Positions 39,771 through 51,512 are shown, counted from the first letter of the stretch. The stretch: DNA of 64,000 nt from Rhynchopus sp. YZ270_cl-10 (GCA_964035575.1 OZ037860.1:1016689-1080688); one strand, 5' to 3'. The notes: generated by a model not told the origin, from the sequence alone. Numbers and translations are program-made.

Positions 39771-40130
39771 TGCCAAAAAAAACTAAATGTAGTTATCGAA
39801 TCAGTCACCAAACTCAGACTCAGTCACCATTCCAGGCATCTACATAAAAGCACAAACACCTTGCAGCTTACACCAGAAAAGGACAAAACACAACCTAATG
39901 ACTTTCCCAAACCTGAAGATGACGAGGTCACTGTTCAACCGCAGCTCATATGTCATCCTATCTGAAGCAAAAAAGTCGTGAGTATACAGAAACAAACGAT
40001 AGCTTTACCCAATTCTGATTGTACCAAAAGTCAGACCACAGAGCACTCACAAAAACACACCAAGGGGAAAGCGTGGGGGTGTCCCACAATCACTCCTTCG
40101 CGTGTCTTGTAACGGATCGAATACAACGGA
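39771..40130. other. Unique island inside the satellite
   Basis: About 350 bp without satellite words. A plus-strand frame reads EKDKTQPNDFPKPEDDEV before a stop at 39,963, with coding-like composition. It is preceded in frame only by satellite, so it looks like a stranded exon or gene fragment. No family is recognised. Confidence 0.4.
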
Positions 40131-40254
40131 CTCGGTGTTACGGACGCGGTATAACTAACGCGCTGTAACGGATTCGGTGTACCGTACGTATTGTAACGGA
40201 GTCTTCTTTACTGACGCATTAAAAAGTCCTCGTGTTTAAGTACACGTTGAAACC

Positions 40255-41558
40255 GAGTGGTTGCAACGTACGCATTGTAACGCATGCGTTGAAACAGACA
40301 CGTCGTTACGGACGCGTCGCAAAAAACGCGTTAAAACGGACACGTTGTTGCTGACGCGTTGTAACGGATGCATTGTAACGGATGCGTTGTTACGGATGCG
40401 TTGTTACGGATGCGTTGTAACGGATGTGTTGTTACGGACGCGTTGTTACAGACGCGTTGTAACTGACGCGTTGTTACGGATGCGTTGTAACGGATGCGTT
40501 GTAACGGATGCGTTGTAACGGACGCGTTGTTACGGATGCGTTGTTACGGACGCGTTGTTACGGACGCGTTGTTACGGATGCGTTGTAACGGATGCGTTGT
40601 TACGGATGCGTTGTAACGGATGCGTTGTAACGGACGCGTTGTTACGGATGCGTTGTTACGGACGCGTTGTAACGGATGCTTTGATACGGCTGCGTTGTTA
40701 CGGATGCGTTGTTACGGATGCGTTGTAACGGATGCGTTGTAACGGATGCGTTGTAACGGACGCGTTGTTACGGATGCGTTGTTACGGACGCGTTGTAACG
40801 GACGCGTTGTAACGGATGCGTTGTAACGTACGCGTTGTAACGGATGCTTTGATACGGCTGCGTTGTTACGGATGCGTTGTTACGGATGCGTTGTAACGGA
40901 TGCTTTGATACGGCTGCGTTGTTACGGATGCGTTGTTACGGATGCGTTGTAACGGATGCTTTGATACGGCTGCGTTGTAACGGATGGGTTTTTACGGACG
41001 CGTTGTTACGGATGCGTTGTAACGGATGCGTTGTAACGGACGCGTTGTAACGGATGCGTTGTTACGGATGCGTTGTAACGGACGCGTTGTTACGGATGCG
41101 TTCTAACGGATGCGTTGTAACGTACGCGTTGTAACGGATGATTTGATACGGCTGCGTTGTAACGGATGCGTTGTTACGGACGCGTTGTTACGGATGCGTT
41201 GTAACGGATGCGTTGTAACGGACACGTTGTTACGGACGCGTTGTAACGGATGCGTTGTAACGGATGCGTTGTTACGGACGCGTTGTTACGGATGCGTTGT
41301 TAAGGATGCGTGGTTACGGACGCGTTGTAACGGATGCTTTGATACGGCTGCGTTGTAACGGACGCGTTGTTACGGATGCGTTCTAACGGATGCGTTGTAA
41401 CGTACGCGTTGTAACGGATGCTTTGATACGGCTGCGTTGTAACGGACGCGTTGTTACGGATGCGTTGTAACGGATGCGTTGTTACGGACGCGTTGTTACG
41501 GATGCGTTGTTACGGATGCGTTGTTACGGATGCGTTGTTACGGATGCGTTGTAACGGA
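40255..41558. repeat. 14-bp satellite array A
   Basis: About 1.3 kb (roughly 93 units) of GGATGCGTTGTTAC / GGATGCGTTGTAAC with variants GGACGCGTTG, GTACGCGTTG, GATGCTTTGATACG and GATGGGTTTTTACG. The first 120 bp are degenerate. It ends abruptly at TAGCTATTTCCCTCCC. The strand is G/T-rich. Confidence 0.95.
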
Positions 41559-41618
41559 CTAGCTATTTCCCTCCCTCCGTCCGGCGCCCTAGGGATTCAC
41601 GAGTGCGGAAGAAAAATT
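41559..41618. mobile_element. Solo end with TAGCTATTTCCCTCCC
   Basis: The sequence at the array border is the inverse of the right end of the 0.35-kb repeats at 44,477 and 47,991 (GGGAGGGAAATAGCTA) and shares AGCTATTTCCCT with the hAT-like element ends at 9,628. It is probably a truncated element end. Confidence 0.4.
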
Positions 41619-41642
41619 CTAGAAAACACTTGTGTTTTCTAG
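41619..41642. repeat. 24-bp palindrome P2, copy 1
   Basis: Perfect arms CTAGAAAACAC and GTGTTTTCTAG around a central TT. It is a boundary between two different modules. Other copies: 49254-49277, 51390-51413, 53955-53978, 55616-55639, 59027-59050. Confidence 0.9.
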
Positions 41643-42063
41643 TTTTCGCTGGCTCGTGTGGTTGTGATAACGGAACGGTCTACACGTGCGTTACACACAA
41701 CGGTCTTCGTATACGATACACACAACGCTATGCATATGCGATACACGCGTTAACCGCATCGTGTGGTTACCAAACGCAGCCCACCTACGGTGGGCTGCTG
41801 CAACTCGTGCCGTGTGTGGCCCATGCATGGTTCTCACAGCTCGCTGGCACGTTTCCCAAGCCGCAAACCCGGTTACCCGCCTGAAAAACCGGGTTTTTGG
41901 CCAAAACGCCTGTTTTGCCTGTAGAACCCTGTAGAACCCTTAAGAAACACGTGTATAAAAGGGGTACTCGTGACACCCTGGTGTCAGGGTCTCTAACGGC
42001 TCCCAGCTCAAATTTAGTTTTTTTTGGCAATCCTTAACACTCACTGGCTGGTGTGGTTGATGT
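41643..42063. repeat. Module with 10-bp hairpin, copy 1
   Basis: Starts with CGCTGGCTCGTGTGGTTGTG and contains the perfect hairpin GCAGCCCACC-TAC-GGTGGGCTGC at 41776-41798. It then passes into the tail module (ACCGGGTTTTTGGCC, TTAAGAAACACGTGTA). Related copies: 49,610-49,860 (inverted), 54,030-54,580 and 55,670-56,380. Confidence 0.8.
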
Positions 42064-42716
42064 ATGAAAGGTTTGCAACGCACACAAGCCAACCAACACA
42101 ACCGATGCGATACGTTTCTTGCGTTCACATCGTTCCGTTCAGATCGCAACGATGTGAACGGAACGAATGCAACCGACGCAACGCAACGCATCGAACGTAA
42201 CCAACCGAACACAACCAACGCAATGCAACCGCTCTGTTCGTTACGCTCTGTACGTAACGATCTCTACACAACGAACGCAACGCATGCAACACAACGGAAC
42301 CGGTGTGTACGTAACGAACGCAACGTAGCGAAGGCAACGCAACCAACGCAACGAGTGGTTACAAACCCCCACGCATGGTTCTCACACCGCTCTGGCACGT
42401 TTCCCAAGCCGCAAACCCGGTTACCTGCCTGAAAAACCGGGTTTTCGGCCAAAACGCCTGTTTTGCCTGTAGAACCCTGTAGAACCCTTAAGAAACACGT
42501 GTAAAAAAGGGGTACTCGCGACAGCCTGGTTTCAGGGTCTGTCAGGGTTTGGAGGTCTTTGCTTCAGAGAAAGTCTCCTAAAAACCTCCTATCTTCCCGA
42601 GAATCCACTTTTTTGACCTCTTTGGAGGTTTAGAGACCTGAAAAAAAATGGCCGAAACCCACCCCGCGCGGGGAGGGTGGGTGGGTGGGGTGATCAGCAA
42701 CCTTAAAGACCTTAAC
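42064..42716. repeat. Higher-order module D1, copy 1
   Basis: A 653-bp block (GTTTGCAACGCACACAAGCC ... GACCTTAACA) that recurs at 44825-45477 at a constant offset of 2,761 bp with at most a few changes. It includes a word block, the tail module and a C/G-rich spacer ending at the P1 palindrome. Confidence 0.85.
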
Positions 42717-42969
42717 ATTTAGTTTTTTTTGGCAATCCTTAACACTCCTGGCTGGTGTGGTTGATAAACGCAACCGAACACAACGAAACGGATCCGCTCT
42801 ATACGTTACGATCCGTATGCAACCAACGCATGCAACGCAACGCAACCTATGTGTACGTAACGATCAGAACGCAACCAACGCAACCTATGCGTACGTTGCG
42901 ATCTGTATATATCGATCTCAACATAACGAACGCAACGCGTACAACGCACAGTAACCGATGTGTACGTAA

Positions 42970-43809
42970 CAAGGCTACCAACGGGACCCCAACACCCCGG
43001 GGGTCCCAGGGGTCCGGGACCCCCAGAAAAAGTCAAAAAAAAAAAATTTTTTTTTTGTGACCCTGCGTGAATTTTTTTTTTTTTTTTTCCTTAGGGATTT
43101 TTCCGGGTACTTAGCGAAATTTTCGCCACCAAAAGCTGGCCCCTTACACGGTCCCTGTGGCCTCGGGACCAGTTCAGTACACAAGGTATGACCAAAATAG
43201 CCGTATTTTGGCTGAAAATTTGACTTGAAAATTTTTTTCATAATTTGCCCAATCTGAGGTTTTCATTGGATTCTTTGGGCCATTTTATGAGGTACCACGG
43301 CAAATTTTGGGCGAAAAAAAAAATTTTTTTTTGGTCAAAAATCGCCTTGTATAACCACTGGATTGGTGTAGGCTTATACACAGAAGTGTGTTTTGTGTAA
43401 CCACAGATGGTCAAAACACCCGATTTTTGCGTTTTTTTGCAGTTTTTGGTGCCCAAAAACCCAGGTCAGGGGTCGAAATTTTCCCGAAAAAAAATTTTTT
43501 TTTTTTGAGATTTTTTGATTTTTTGCTAAGGCGCTGGCCATACTAAACGTACGGTATACACACAAAATAGCCGTGGAATAAATATGTGATGCTCAAAAGT
43601 GCTCGTAAGTGCGTTTTTTTGCATTTTTGGGTGCCACAGGACCCAACCCAGGGCCGAAAAAAAATTTTTTTTTCAGCTGAAAAATGTCTTTGCCAAAAAA
43701 AAATTTTTGGGACCCCGGGGACCCAGGGGTCCCAGGGGTCCCGGACCCCCAGACTGGGGGTCCGGGACCCCTGGGGACCCCTGATCCAGGGGTCCCGTTG
43801 GTAGCCTTG
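42970..43809. mobile_element. hAT-like non-autonomous transposon in satellite, 840 bp
   Basis: Left end CAAGGCTACCAACGGGACC and right end GGTCCCGTTGGTAGCCTTG are perfect inverted repeats, followed inward by further GGGTCCC/GGGACCC runs. The word TACGTAA flanks both sides (42963-42969 and 43810-43816), next to a shared C, so the duplication is 7-8 bp. The interior is A/T-rich with AAAATTTT runs and contains GCTGAAAAATGTCTTTGCC, which also lies beside the 14-bp arrays B and C. No transposase frame. Confidence 0.8.
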
Positions 43810-44476
43810 TACGTAACGATCTGTATGCAACGAACGCAACGTAACGGATGCAACGCATCCAACGCAACGCAACCGATGTGTACGTAGCGATCGGAACGCA
43901 ACGAACGTAACCAACCAAACACAACCAACGCAACGCATGCAACTCAACGCAACCGCTCCGTACGTTGTGCTCTGTACGTAACGATCCCTACACAACGAAC
44001 GCAACGCATGCAACACAACGTAACCGATGTGTACGTAGCTATGTGTACGCAACGAAGGCAACGCAACCAACGCAACGAGTGGTTACAAACCCCCATGCAT
44101 GTTTCTCACACCGCTCTGGCACGTTTCCGAAGCCGCAAACCCGGTTACCCGCCTGAAAAACCGGGTTTTCGGCCAAAACGGCTGTTTTGCCTGTAGAACC
44201 CTGTAGAAGCCTTAAGAAACACGTGTATAAAAGGGGTACTCGCGACACCCTGGTTTCAGGGTCTGTCAGGGTTTGGAGGTCTTTGCTTCAGAGAAAGTCT
44301 CCTAAAAACCTCCTATCTTCCCAAGAATCCACTTTTTTGACCTCTTTGGACGTTTAGGGACCTGAAAAAAAATGGCCGAAACCCACCCTGGGGGGGGGGG
44401 TGGGGTGGGAGGGTGGGGTGGTGAAGCAACCTTAAAGACCTTAACACCGAGTGTTAAGGAACTGAGTGTTAAGGAA

Positions 44477-44822
44477 ATTCCCGCGAGAGAATGTGCGTTT
44501 TGGTGACAGAAACTGGCCAAAAACTTTTTAAAACGGCCCACAACCTGGTTTCTGCGACTCGAAAAGCGTATCCGCATGCTTTTGGGCGTCCGTGGGCCAC
44601 AAACGATGGTACCCATGTGGGCCGAAAAACATACGTGTTTGTACACAAAACACCACAAAAGCGCTTGTTTGCAGGCAGTTCGGGTAGAAAACGACCTCTT
44701 CGGGTCACAAAGCTACATCCCTCCCTCCCTTGGCCCTCGGGATTCCCTTTCGGGAGGTCAGGGCTGCCCTGACCTCCCTCAAGGGATCCCTCGGGCTCTG
44801 GCGGGAGGGAGGGAAATAGCTA
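44477..44822. repeat. 0.35-kb repeat R3, copy 1
   Basis: Runs from ATTCCCGCGAGAGAATG to GGGAGGGAGGGAAATAGCTA. A second copy at 47991-48361 has the same ends and a 28-bp internal insertion. Both are inserted between satellite modules. The right end resembles the AGCTATTTCCCT terminus of the element at 9,628, so these may be non-autonomous elements. No clean target duplication was found. Confidence 0.7.
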
Positions 44823-44824
44823 GT

Positions 44825-45477
44825 ATGAAAGGTTTGCAACGCACACAAGCCAACCAACACAACCGATGCGATACGTTTCTTGCGTTCACATCGTTCCGTT
44901 CAGATCGCAACGATGTGAACGGAACGAATGCAACCGACGCAACGCAACGCATCGAACGTAACCAACCGAACACAACCAACGCAATGCAACCGCTCTGTTC
45001 GTTACGCTCTGTACGTAACGATCTCTACACAACGAACGCAACGCATGCAACACAACGGAACCGGTGTGTACGTAACGAACGCAACGTAGCGAAGGCAACG
45101 CAACCAACGCAACGAGTGGTTACAAACCCCCACGCATGGTTCTCACACCGCTCTGGCACGTTTCCCAAGCCGCAAACCCGGTTACCTGCCTGAAAAACCG
45201 GGTTTCTGGCCAAAACGCCTGTTTTGCCTGTAGAACCCTGTAGAACCCTTAAGAAACACGTGTAAAAAAGGGGTACTCGCGACAGCCTGGTTTCAGGGTC
45301 TGTCAGGGTTTGGAGGTCTTTGCTTCAGAGAAAGTCTCCTAAAAACCTCCTATCTTCCCGAGAATCCACTTTTTTGACCTCTTTGGAGGTTTAGAGACCT
45401 GAAAAAAAATGGCCGAAACCCACCCCGCGCGGGGAGGGTGGGTGGGTGGGGTGATCAGCAACCTTAAAGACCTTAAC
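44825..45477. repeat. Higher-order module D1, copy 2
   Basis: Second copy of the block at 42064-42716 (offset 2,761). It directly follows R3 copy 1, whereas copy 1 follows a P1 half-site, so the same module has different left neighbours. Confidence 0.85.
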
Positions 45478-46435
45478 ACTGAGTGTTAAGGAATTTAGTT
45501 TTTTTTGGCAATCCTTAACACTCCTGGCTGGTGTGGTTGATAAACGGATCCGCTCTTTTCGTTACGATCCGTATGCAACCAACGCATACAACGCAACGCA
45601 ACCTATGTGTACGTAACGATCAGAACGCAACGAACGTAACGAAACAAACACAACCAACGCAACGGATGCAACGCAACCTGTGTGTACGTTGCGTTCTGTA
45701 TGCAACGAATGCAACGCGTGCAACACAACGCAACCTATGCGTACGTTGCGATCTGTATATATCGATCTCTACACAACGAACGCAACGCATGCAACACAAC
45801 GTACCCGATGTGTACGTAACGATCTGTATGCAACGAACGCAACGTAACGGATGCAACGCAACGCAACAGATGTGTACGTAACGATCGGAACGCAACGAAC
45901 GTAACCAACCGAACACAACAAACGCAACGCAACCGCTCCGTACGTTGCGCTCTGTACGTAACGATCTCTACACAACAAACGCAACGCATGCAACACAACG
46001 TAACCGGTGTGCACGTAGCGATATGTACGCAACGAAGGCAACGCAACCAACGCAAGGAGTGGTTACAAACCGCCACGCATGGTTCTCACACCGCTCTGGC
46101 ACGTTTCCCAAGCCTCAAACTCGGTCACCTGCCTGAAAAACCGGGTTTTCGGCCAAAACACCGGTTTTGCCTGTAGAACCCTGTAGAAGCCTTAAGAAAC
46201 ACGTGTAAAAAAGGGGTACTCGCGACACCCTGGTTTCAGGGTCTGTCAGGGTTTGGAGGTCTTTCTCATTTGCAAACCCTAAAAAAAACCTCCTATCTTC
46301 CCAAGAATCCACTTTTTTGACCTCTTTGGACGTTTAGAGACCTGAAAAAAAATGGCCGAAACCCACCCCGGGGGGGGGGGACCGGGGGGGTGCCTTAGAG
46401 GGGGTGGGTGGGTGGGGTGATCAGCAACCTTAAAG

Positions 46436-47033
46436 ACCTTAACACCGAGTGTTAAGGAATTTAGTTTTTTTTGGCAATCCTTAACACTCACTGGCTGGTG
46501 TGGTTGATGTATGAAAGGTTTGCAACGCACACAAGCCAACGCAACCGATGCGATACGTTTCTTGCGTTCACATCGTTCCGTTCAGATCGGAACGATGTGA
46601 ACGGAACGAATGCAACCGACGCAACGCAACCGTTCGGTACGTAACGTCTCGAACCAAAGACACGGAAGCAACGCAACGCACCGAACGCAACGCATCCAAC
46701 GCAATGCAAGCGATGAGTACGTAACGATCTGTATGCAACGAACGCAACGCAACGAACGCAACGCAACCGATGTGTACGAAACGATCGGAACGCAACGAAC
46801 GTAACCAACCGAACACAACCAACGCAACGCAACCGCTCCGTACGTTGCACTCTGTATATAACGATCTCTACACAACGAACGCAACGCATGCAACACAACG
46901 TAACCGGTGTGCACGTAGCTATGTGTACGCAACGTAGCGAACGCAACGCAACCAACGCAACGAGTGGTTACAAACCCCCACGCATGGTTCTCGCAGCGCG
47001 CTGGCACGTTTCCCAAGCCGGAAACCCGGTTAC
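46436..47033. repeat. Higher-order module D2, copy 1
   Basis: 598 bp repeated at 47328-47925 with an offset of 892 bp. It starts at the P1 palindrome and ends inside the ACCCGGTT of the tail module. It includes a variant word block with CGTCTCGAACCAAAGACACGG. Confidence 0.85.
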
Positions 47034-47327
47034 CTGCCTGAAAAACCGGGTTTTCGGCCAAAACGCCTGTTTTGCCTGTAGAACCCTGTAGAACCCTTAA
47101 GAAACACGTGTAAAAAAGGGGTACTCGCGACACCCTCGTTTCAGGGTCTGTCAGGGTTTGGAGGTCTTTGCTTCAGAGAAAGTCTCCTAAAAACCTCCTA
47201 TCTTCCCAAGAATCCACTTTTTTGACCTCTTTGGACGTTTAGGGACCTGAAAAAAAATGGCCGAAACCCACCCTGGGGGGGGGGGTGGGGTGGGAGGGTG
47301 GGTGGGAGGTGATCAGCAACCTTAAAG

Positions 47328-47925
47328 ACCTTAACACCGAGTGTTAAGGAATTTAGTTTTTTTTGGCAATCCTTAACACTCACTGGCTGGTGTGGTTGAT
47401 GTATGAAAGGTTTGCAACGCACACAAGCCAACGCAACCGATGCGATACGTTTCTTGCGTTCACATCGTTCCGTTCAGATCGGAACGATGTGAACGGAACG
47501 AATGCAACCGACGCAACGCAACCGTTCGGTACGTAACGTCTCGAACCAAAGACACGGAAGCAACGCAACGCACCGAGCGCACCGCATCCAACGCAATGCA
47601 AGCGATGAGTACGTAACGATCTGTATGCAACGAACGCAACGCAACGAACGCAACGCAACCGATGTGTACGAAACGATCGGAACGCAACGAACGTAACCAA
47701 CCGAACACAACCAACGCAACGCAACCGCTCCGTACGTTGCACTCTGTATATAACGATCTCTACACAACGAACGCAACGCATGCAACACAACGTAACCGGT
47801 GTGCACGTAGCTATGTGTACGCAACGTAGCGAACGCAACGCAACCAACGCAACGAGTGGTTACAAACCCCCACGCATGGTTCTCGCAGCGCGCTGGCACG
47901 TTTCCCAAGCCGGAAACCCGGTTTG
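47328..47925. repeat. Higher-order module D2, copy 2
   Basis: Second copy of the block at 46436-47033. It breaks off at CCCGGTTTGTAACCCTCC and is followed by R3 copy 2, after which the tail module resumes at 48,362, as if R3 had been inserted there. Confidence 0.85.
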
Positions 47926-47990
47926 TAACCCTCCAGAGGTCTCAAGGGATTCCCTTGAGAGCTAAGAGGATTCCCTTGAGAGCACCAAAA

Positions 47991-48361
47991 ATTCCCGCGA
48001 GAGAATGTGCGTTTTGGTGACAGAAACCGGCCAAAAACTTTTTAAAACGGCCCACAACCTGGTTTCTGCGACTCGAAAAGCGTATCCGCATGCTTTTGGG
48101 CGTCCGTGGGCCACAAACGATGGTACCCATGTGGGCCGAAAAACATACGTGTTTGTACACAAAACACCACAAAAGCGCTTGTTTGCAGGCAGTTCGGGTA
48201 GAAAACGACCTCTTCGGGTCACAAAGCTACATCCCTCCCTCCCTTGGCCCTCGGGATTCCCTTTCGGGAGGTCAGGGCGCCCTCGGGCCTTCGGCCCTCG
48301 GGCTGCCCTGACCTCCCTCAAGGGATCCCTCGGGCTCTGGCGGGAGGGAGGGAAATAGCTA
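47991..48361. repeat. 0.35-kb repeat R3, copy 2
   Basis: Matches 44477-44822 apart from an extra GCCCTCGGGCC/GGCCCTCGGGC stretch near 48,279-48,306. It is flanked on the left by two copies of GGATTCCCTTGAGAG and interrupts the tail module. Confidence 0.7.
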
Positions 48362-49253
48362 TACCTGCCTGAAAAACCGGGTTTTCGGCCAAAACGCCTG
48401 TTTTGCCTGTAGAACCCTGTAGAACCCTTAAGAAACACGTGTAAAAAAGGGGTACTCGCGACACCCTCGTTTCAGGGTCTGTCAGGGTTTGGAGGTCTTT
48501 GCTTCAGAGAAAGTCTCCTAAAAACCTCCTATCTTCCCAAGAATCCACTTTTTTGACCTCTTTGGACGTTTAGAGACCTGAAAAAAAATGGCCGAAACCC
48601 ACCCTGGGGGGGGGGTGGGGTGGGAGGGTGGGTGGGAGGTGATCAGCAACCTTAAAGACCTTAACACCGAGTGTTAAGGAATTTAGTTTTTTTTGGCAAT
48701 CCTTAACACTCACTGGCTGGTGTGGTTGATAAACGCAACCGAACACAAGGAAACGGAGCCGCTCTATACGTTACGATCCGTATGCAACCAACGCATGCAA
48801 CGCAACGCAACCGATGTGTACGTAGCGATCGGAACGCAACGAACGTAACCAACCGAACACAACCAACGCAACGCAACCGCTCCGTACGTTGCGCTCTGTA
48901 CGTAACGATCTCTACACAACGAACGCAACGCATGCAACACAACGTAACCGGTGTGTACGTAGCTATGTGTACGCAACGAAGGCAACGCAACCAACGCAAC
49001 GAGTGGTTACAAACCCCCACGCATGGTTCTCACACCCCTCTGGCACGTTTCCGAAGCCGCAAAACCGGTTACCTGCCTGAAAAACCGGGTTTTTGGCCAA
49101 AACGCCTGTTTTGCCTGTAGAACCCTGTAGAAGCCTTAAGAAACACGTGTAAAAAAGGGGTACTCGTGACACCCTGGTTTCAGGGTCTGTCAGGGTTTGG
49201 AGGTCTTTGCTTCAGAGAAAGTCTCCTAAAAACCTCCTATCTTCCCAAGAATT

Positions 49254-49277
49254 CTAGAAAACACTTGTGTTTTCTAG
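49254..49277. repeat. 24-bp palindrome P2, copy 2
   Basis: CTAGAAAACAC-TT-GTGTTTTCTAG. Left of it the tail module stops short at CCCAAGAAT; right of it a new module begins (AAAGGTTGCTGTTCCGGCC). Confidence 0.9.
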
Positions 49278-49609
49278 TTTTTAAAGGTTGCTGTTCCGGC
49301 CACTCCCTCAGTCTCTAACCCCCCCTTCAGTCTCCCCCTCCCCCCTGCTGGATACGACCAAAAACCGGTTTTTTTTAGAGGGTGTAGAAGCTTCGCCCAG
49401 CCGAAAAAACGTTTTCTTTGGAAAGATCGGACACTTTTTGGGGCGTGTATAGGCTCAGCGAGGCTGGGAGCCCTTAGAGACCCTGACACCAGGGTGTCAC
49501 GAGTACCCCTTTTATACACGTGTTTCTTAAGGCTTCTACAGGGTTCTACAGGCAAAACAGGCGTTTTGGCCAAAAACCCGGTTTTTCAGGCAGGTGACCG
49601 GTTTTGCGG

Positions 49610-49870
49610 CTTGGGAAACGTGCCAGCGAGCTGTGAGAACCGTGCATGGGCCACACACGGCACGAGTTGCAGCAGCCCACCGAAGGTGGGCTGCGTTTGG
49701 TAACCACACGATGCGGTTAACGCGTGTATCGCATATGCATAGCGTTGTGTGTATCGTATACGAAGACCGTAGTGTGTAACGCACGTGTAGACCGTTCCGT
49801 TATCACAACCACACGAGCCAGCGAAGTGTCACAGCGGCGCAGGTGTTGCGTTAACGCGATGGCGTCAAAC
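49610..49870. repeat. Module with 10-bp hairpin, inverted copy
   Basis: Inverted relative to 41,643. It contains GCAGCCCACC-GAA-GGTGGGCTGC at 49672-49694. Confidence 0.75.
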
Positions 49871-49884
49871 CTGTAGCATGCTTT

Positions 49885-50615
49885 CGTACAGATCGCTACG
49901 TACACATCGGTTGCGTTGCGTTGCATGCGTTGCGTTCGTTGCATACAGATCGCTACGTATGCATCGGTTGCGTTGCGTTGTATGCGTTGCGTTCGTTGCA
50001 TACAGATCGCTACGTACACATCGGTTGCGTTGCGTTGCATGCGTTGCATTCGTTGCATACAGATCGCTACGTATGCATCGGTTGCGTTGCGTTGTATGCG
50101 TTGCGTTCGTTGCATACAGATCGCTACGTATGCATCGGTTGCGTTGCGTTGCATGCGTTGCGTTCGTTGCATACAGATCGCTACGTACGCATCGGTTGCG
50201 TTGCGTTGCATGCGTTGCGTTCGTTGCATACAGATCGCTACGTATGCATCGGTTGCGTTGCGTTGTATGCGTTGCGTTCGTTGCATACCGATCGCTACGT
50301 ATGCATCGGTTGCGTTGCGTTGCATGCGTTGCATTCGTTGCATACAGATCGCTACGTATGCATCGGTTGCGTTGCGTTGTATGCGTTGCGTTCGTTGCAT
50401 ACAGATCGCCACGTACACATCGGTTGCGTTGCGTTGCATGCGTTGCGTTCGTTGCATACAGATCGCTACGTACACATCGGTTGCGTTGCGTTGCATGCGT
50501 TGCGTTGCGTTCGTTGCGTTGCGTTCGTTACATACAGATCGTAACGTACACATCGGTTGCGTTGCGTTGCATGCGTTGCGTTCGTTGCGTTGCGTTCGTT
50601 GCATACAGATCGTAT
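49885..50615. repeat. 57-bp tandem array, about 12 units
   Basis: Unit composed of ATACAGATCGCTACGTA, then a six-letter variable word (CACATC, TGCATC or CGCATC), GGTTGCGTTGCGTTG, CATGCGTTGCGTTCGTTGC. 57 is divisible by three, so several frames on both strands are open for more than 200 codons. They encode only a 19-residue Cys/Arg/His repeat and are not taken as genes. The last units shrink and lose register. Confidence 0.9.
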
Positions 50616-50906
50616 CGAAAACGTAGAGCGTTACGTGCAAACCATACACAGACCGTTTGACACACCAGCCAGCGAAGTGTTTTCAAGACCGTCAACTCAA
50701 ATCCACTTTTTTGACCTCTTTGGAGGTTTAGAGACCTGAAAAAAAATGGCCGAAACCCACCCCGCGCGGGGAGGGTGGGTGGGTGGGGTGATCAGCAACC
50801 TTAAAGACCTTAACACTGAGTGTTAAGGAACTGAGTTATACACGCCCCAAAAAGTGCCCGATCTTTCCAAAGAAACAGTTTTTTGAGCTGGGCGAAGCTT
50901 CTACAC

Positions 50907-51295
50907 CAAGGCTCTGATGAGGCCCAGGCCTCCCGGCCGGGAGGCCCGGCCTCCCAGGCCTCCCGGCCTCCCAAAAAAAAATTTTTTTTTTCGACATCAC
51001 AAAATTTTTCACCAAAAAAAAAAAAAAAATTTTTTTTTGGGAGTGGGCGATTTCGGAAAAAAAAATCCAAAAAAAAAAAATCCAAAAAAAACCGTCACAG
51101 ACGGTCCAGTAGCGACGTAAGCAAAATCCATATTTTTTTGCCGAATTTTGCTAAGTACCGGAAAATTTTTCCTAACAAAAAAAAAAAAAAAATTTCACGC
51201 AGGGTCACAAAAAAAAAATTTTTTTTTTTGGGAGGCCGGGAGGCCTGGGAGGCCGGGCCTCCCGGCCGGGAGGCCTGGGCCTCATCAGAGCCTTG
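50907..51295. mobile_element. hAT-like non-autonomous transposon in satellite, 389 bp
   Basis: Left end CAAGGCTCTGATGAGGCCC and right end GGGCCTCATCAGAGCCTTG are perfect inverted repeats that continue into GGCCTCCCGGCCGGGAGG runs. TCTACAC flanks both sides (50900-50906 and 51296-51302). Empty versions of the same site exist at about 55,490-55,530, 56,450 and (inverted) 49,380, reading AAGCTTCTACACCCT without interruption, which proves the insertion. The interior is A/T homopolymer with AAAATTTT. No coding capacity. Confidence 0.9.
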
Positions 51296-51389
51296 TCTAC
51301 ACCCTCTAAAAAAAACCGGTTTTTGGTCGGACCACCAGGGGGGGGTTAGACTGTGGGTGGGGGGCGGCGAGGAAAGCAACCTTTAAAAA

Positions 51390-51413
51390 CTAGAAAACAC
51401 AAGTGTTTTCTAG
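51390..51413. repeat. 24-bp palindrome P2, copy 3
   Basis: CTAGAAAACAC-AA-GTGTTTTCTAG, the opposite orientation to copies 1 and 2 as judged by the central AA. It joins the AAAGCAACCTTTAAAAA edge to the array-B leader. Confidence 0.9.
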
Positions 51414-51512
51414 AATTTTTTTTTGGCTGAAAAATGTCTTTGCCAAAAAAAATTTTTTTTGGGAAAGTAAAAATCCCGCCGACTTTACTTTCCCGATCCC
51501 GCCGGGAGGGAA
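51414..51512. repeat. Leader cassette of array B
   Basis: Contains GCTGAAAAATGTCTTTGCC and the perfect hairpin GGGAAAGTAAA (51461-51471) / TTTACTTTCCC (51484-51494), then GATCCCGCCGGGAGGGAAACG, directly followed by the 14-bp array. The same cassette precedes array C at 59,090-59,198. Confidence 0.85.

Noticed and set aside
40255-41558. CRISPR-like regular repeat
   Set aside because: The repeats are contiguous 14-bp units with no spacers, and the genome is eukaryotic.
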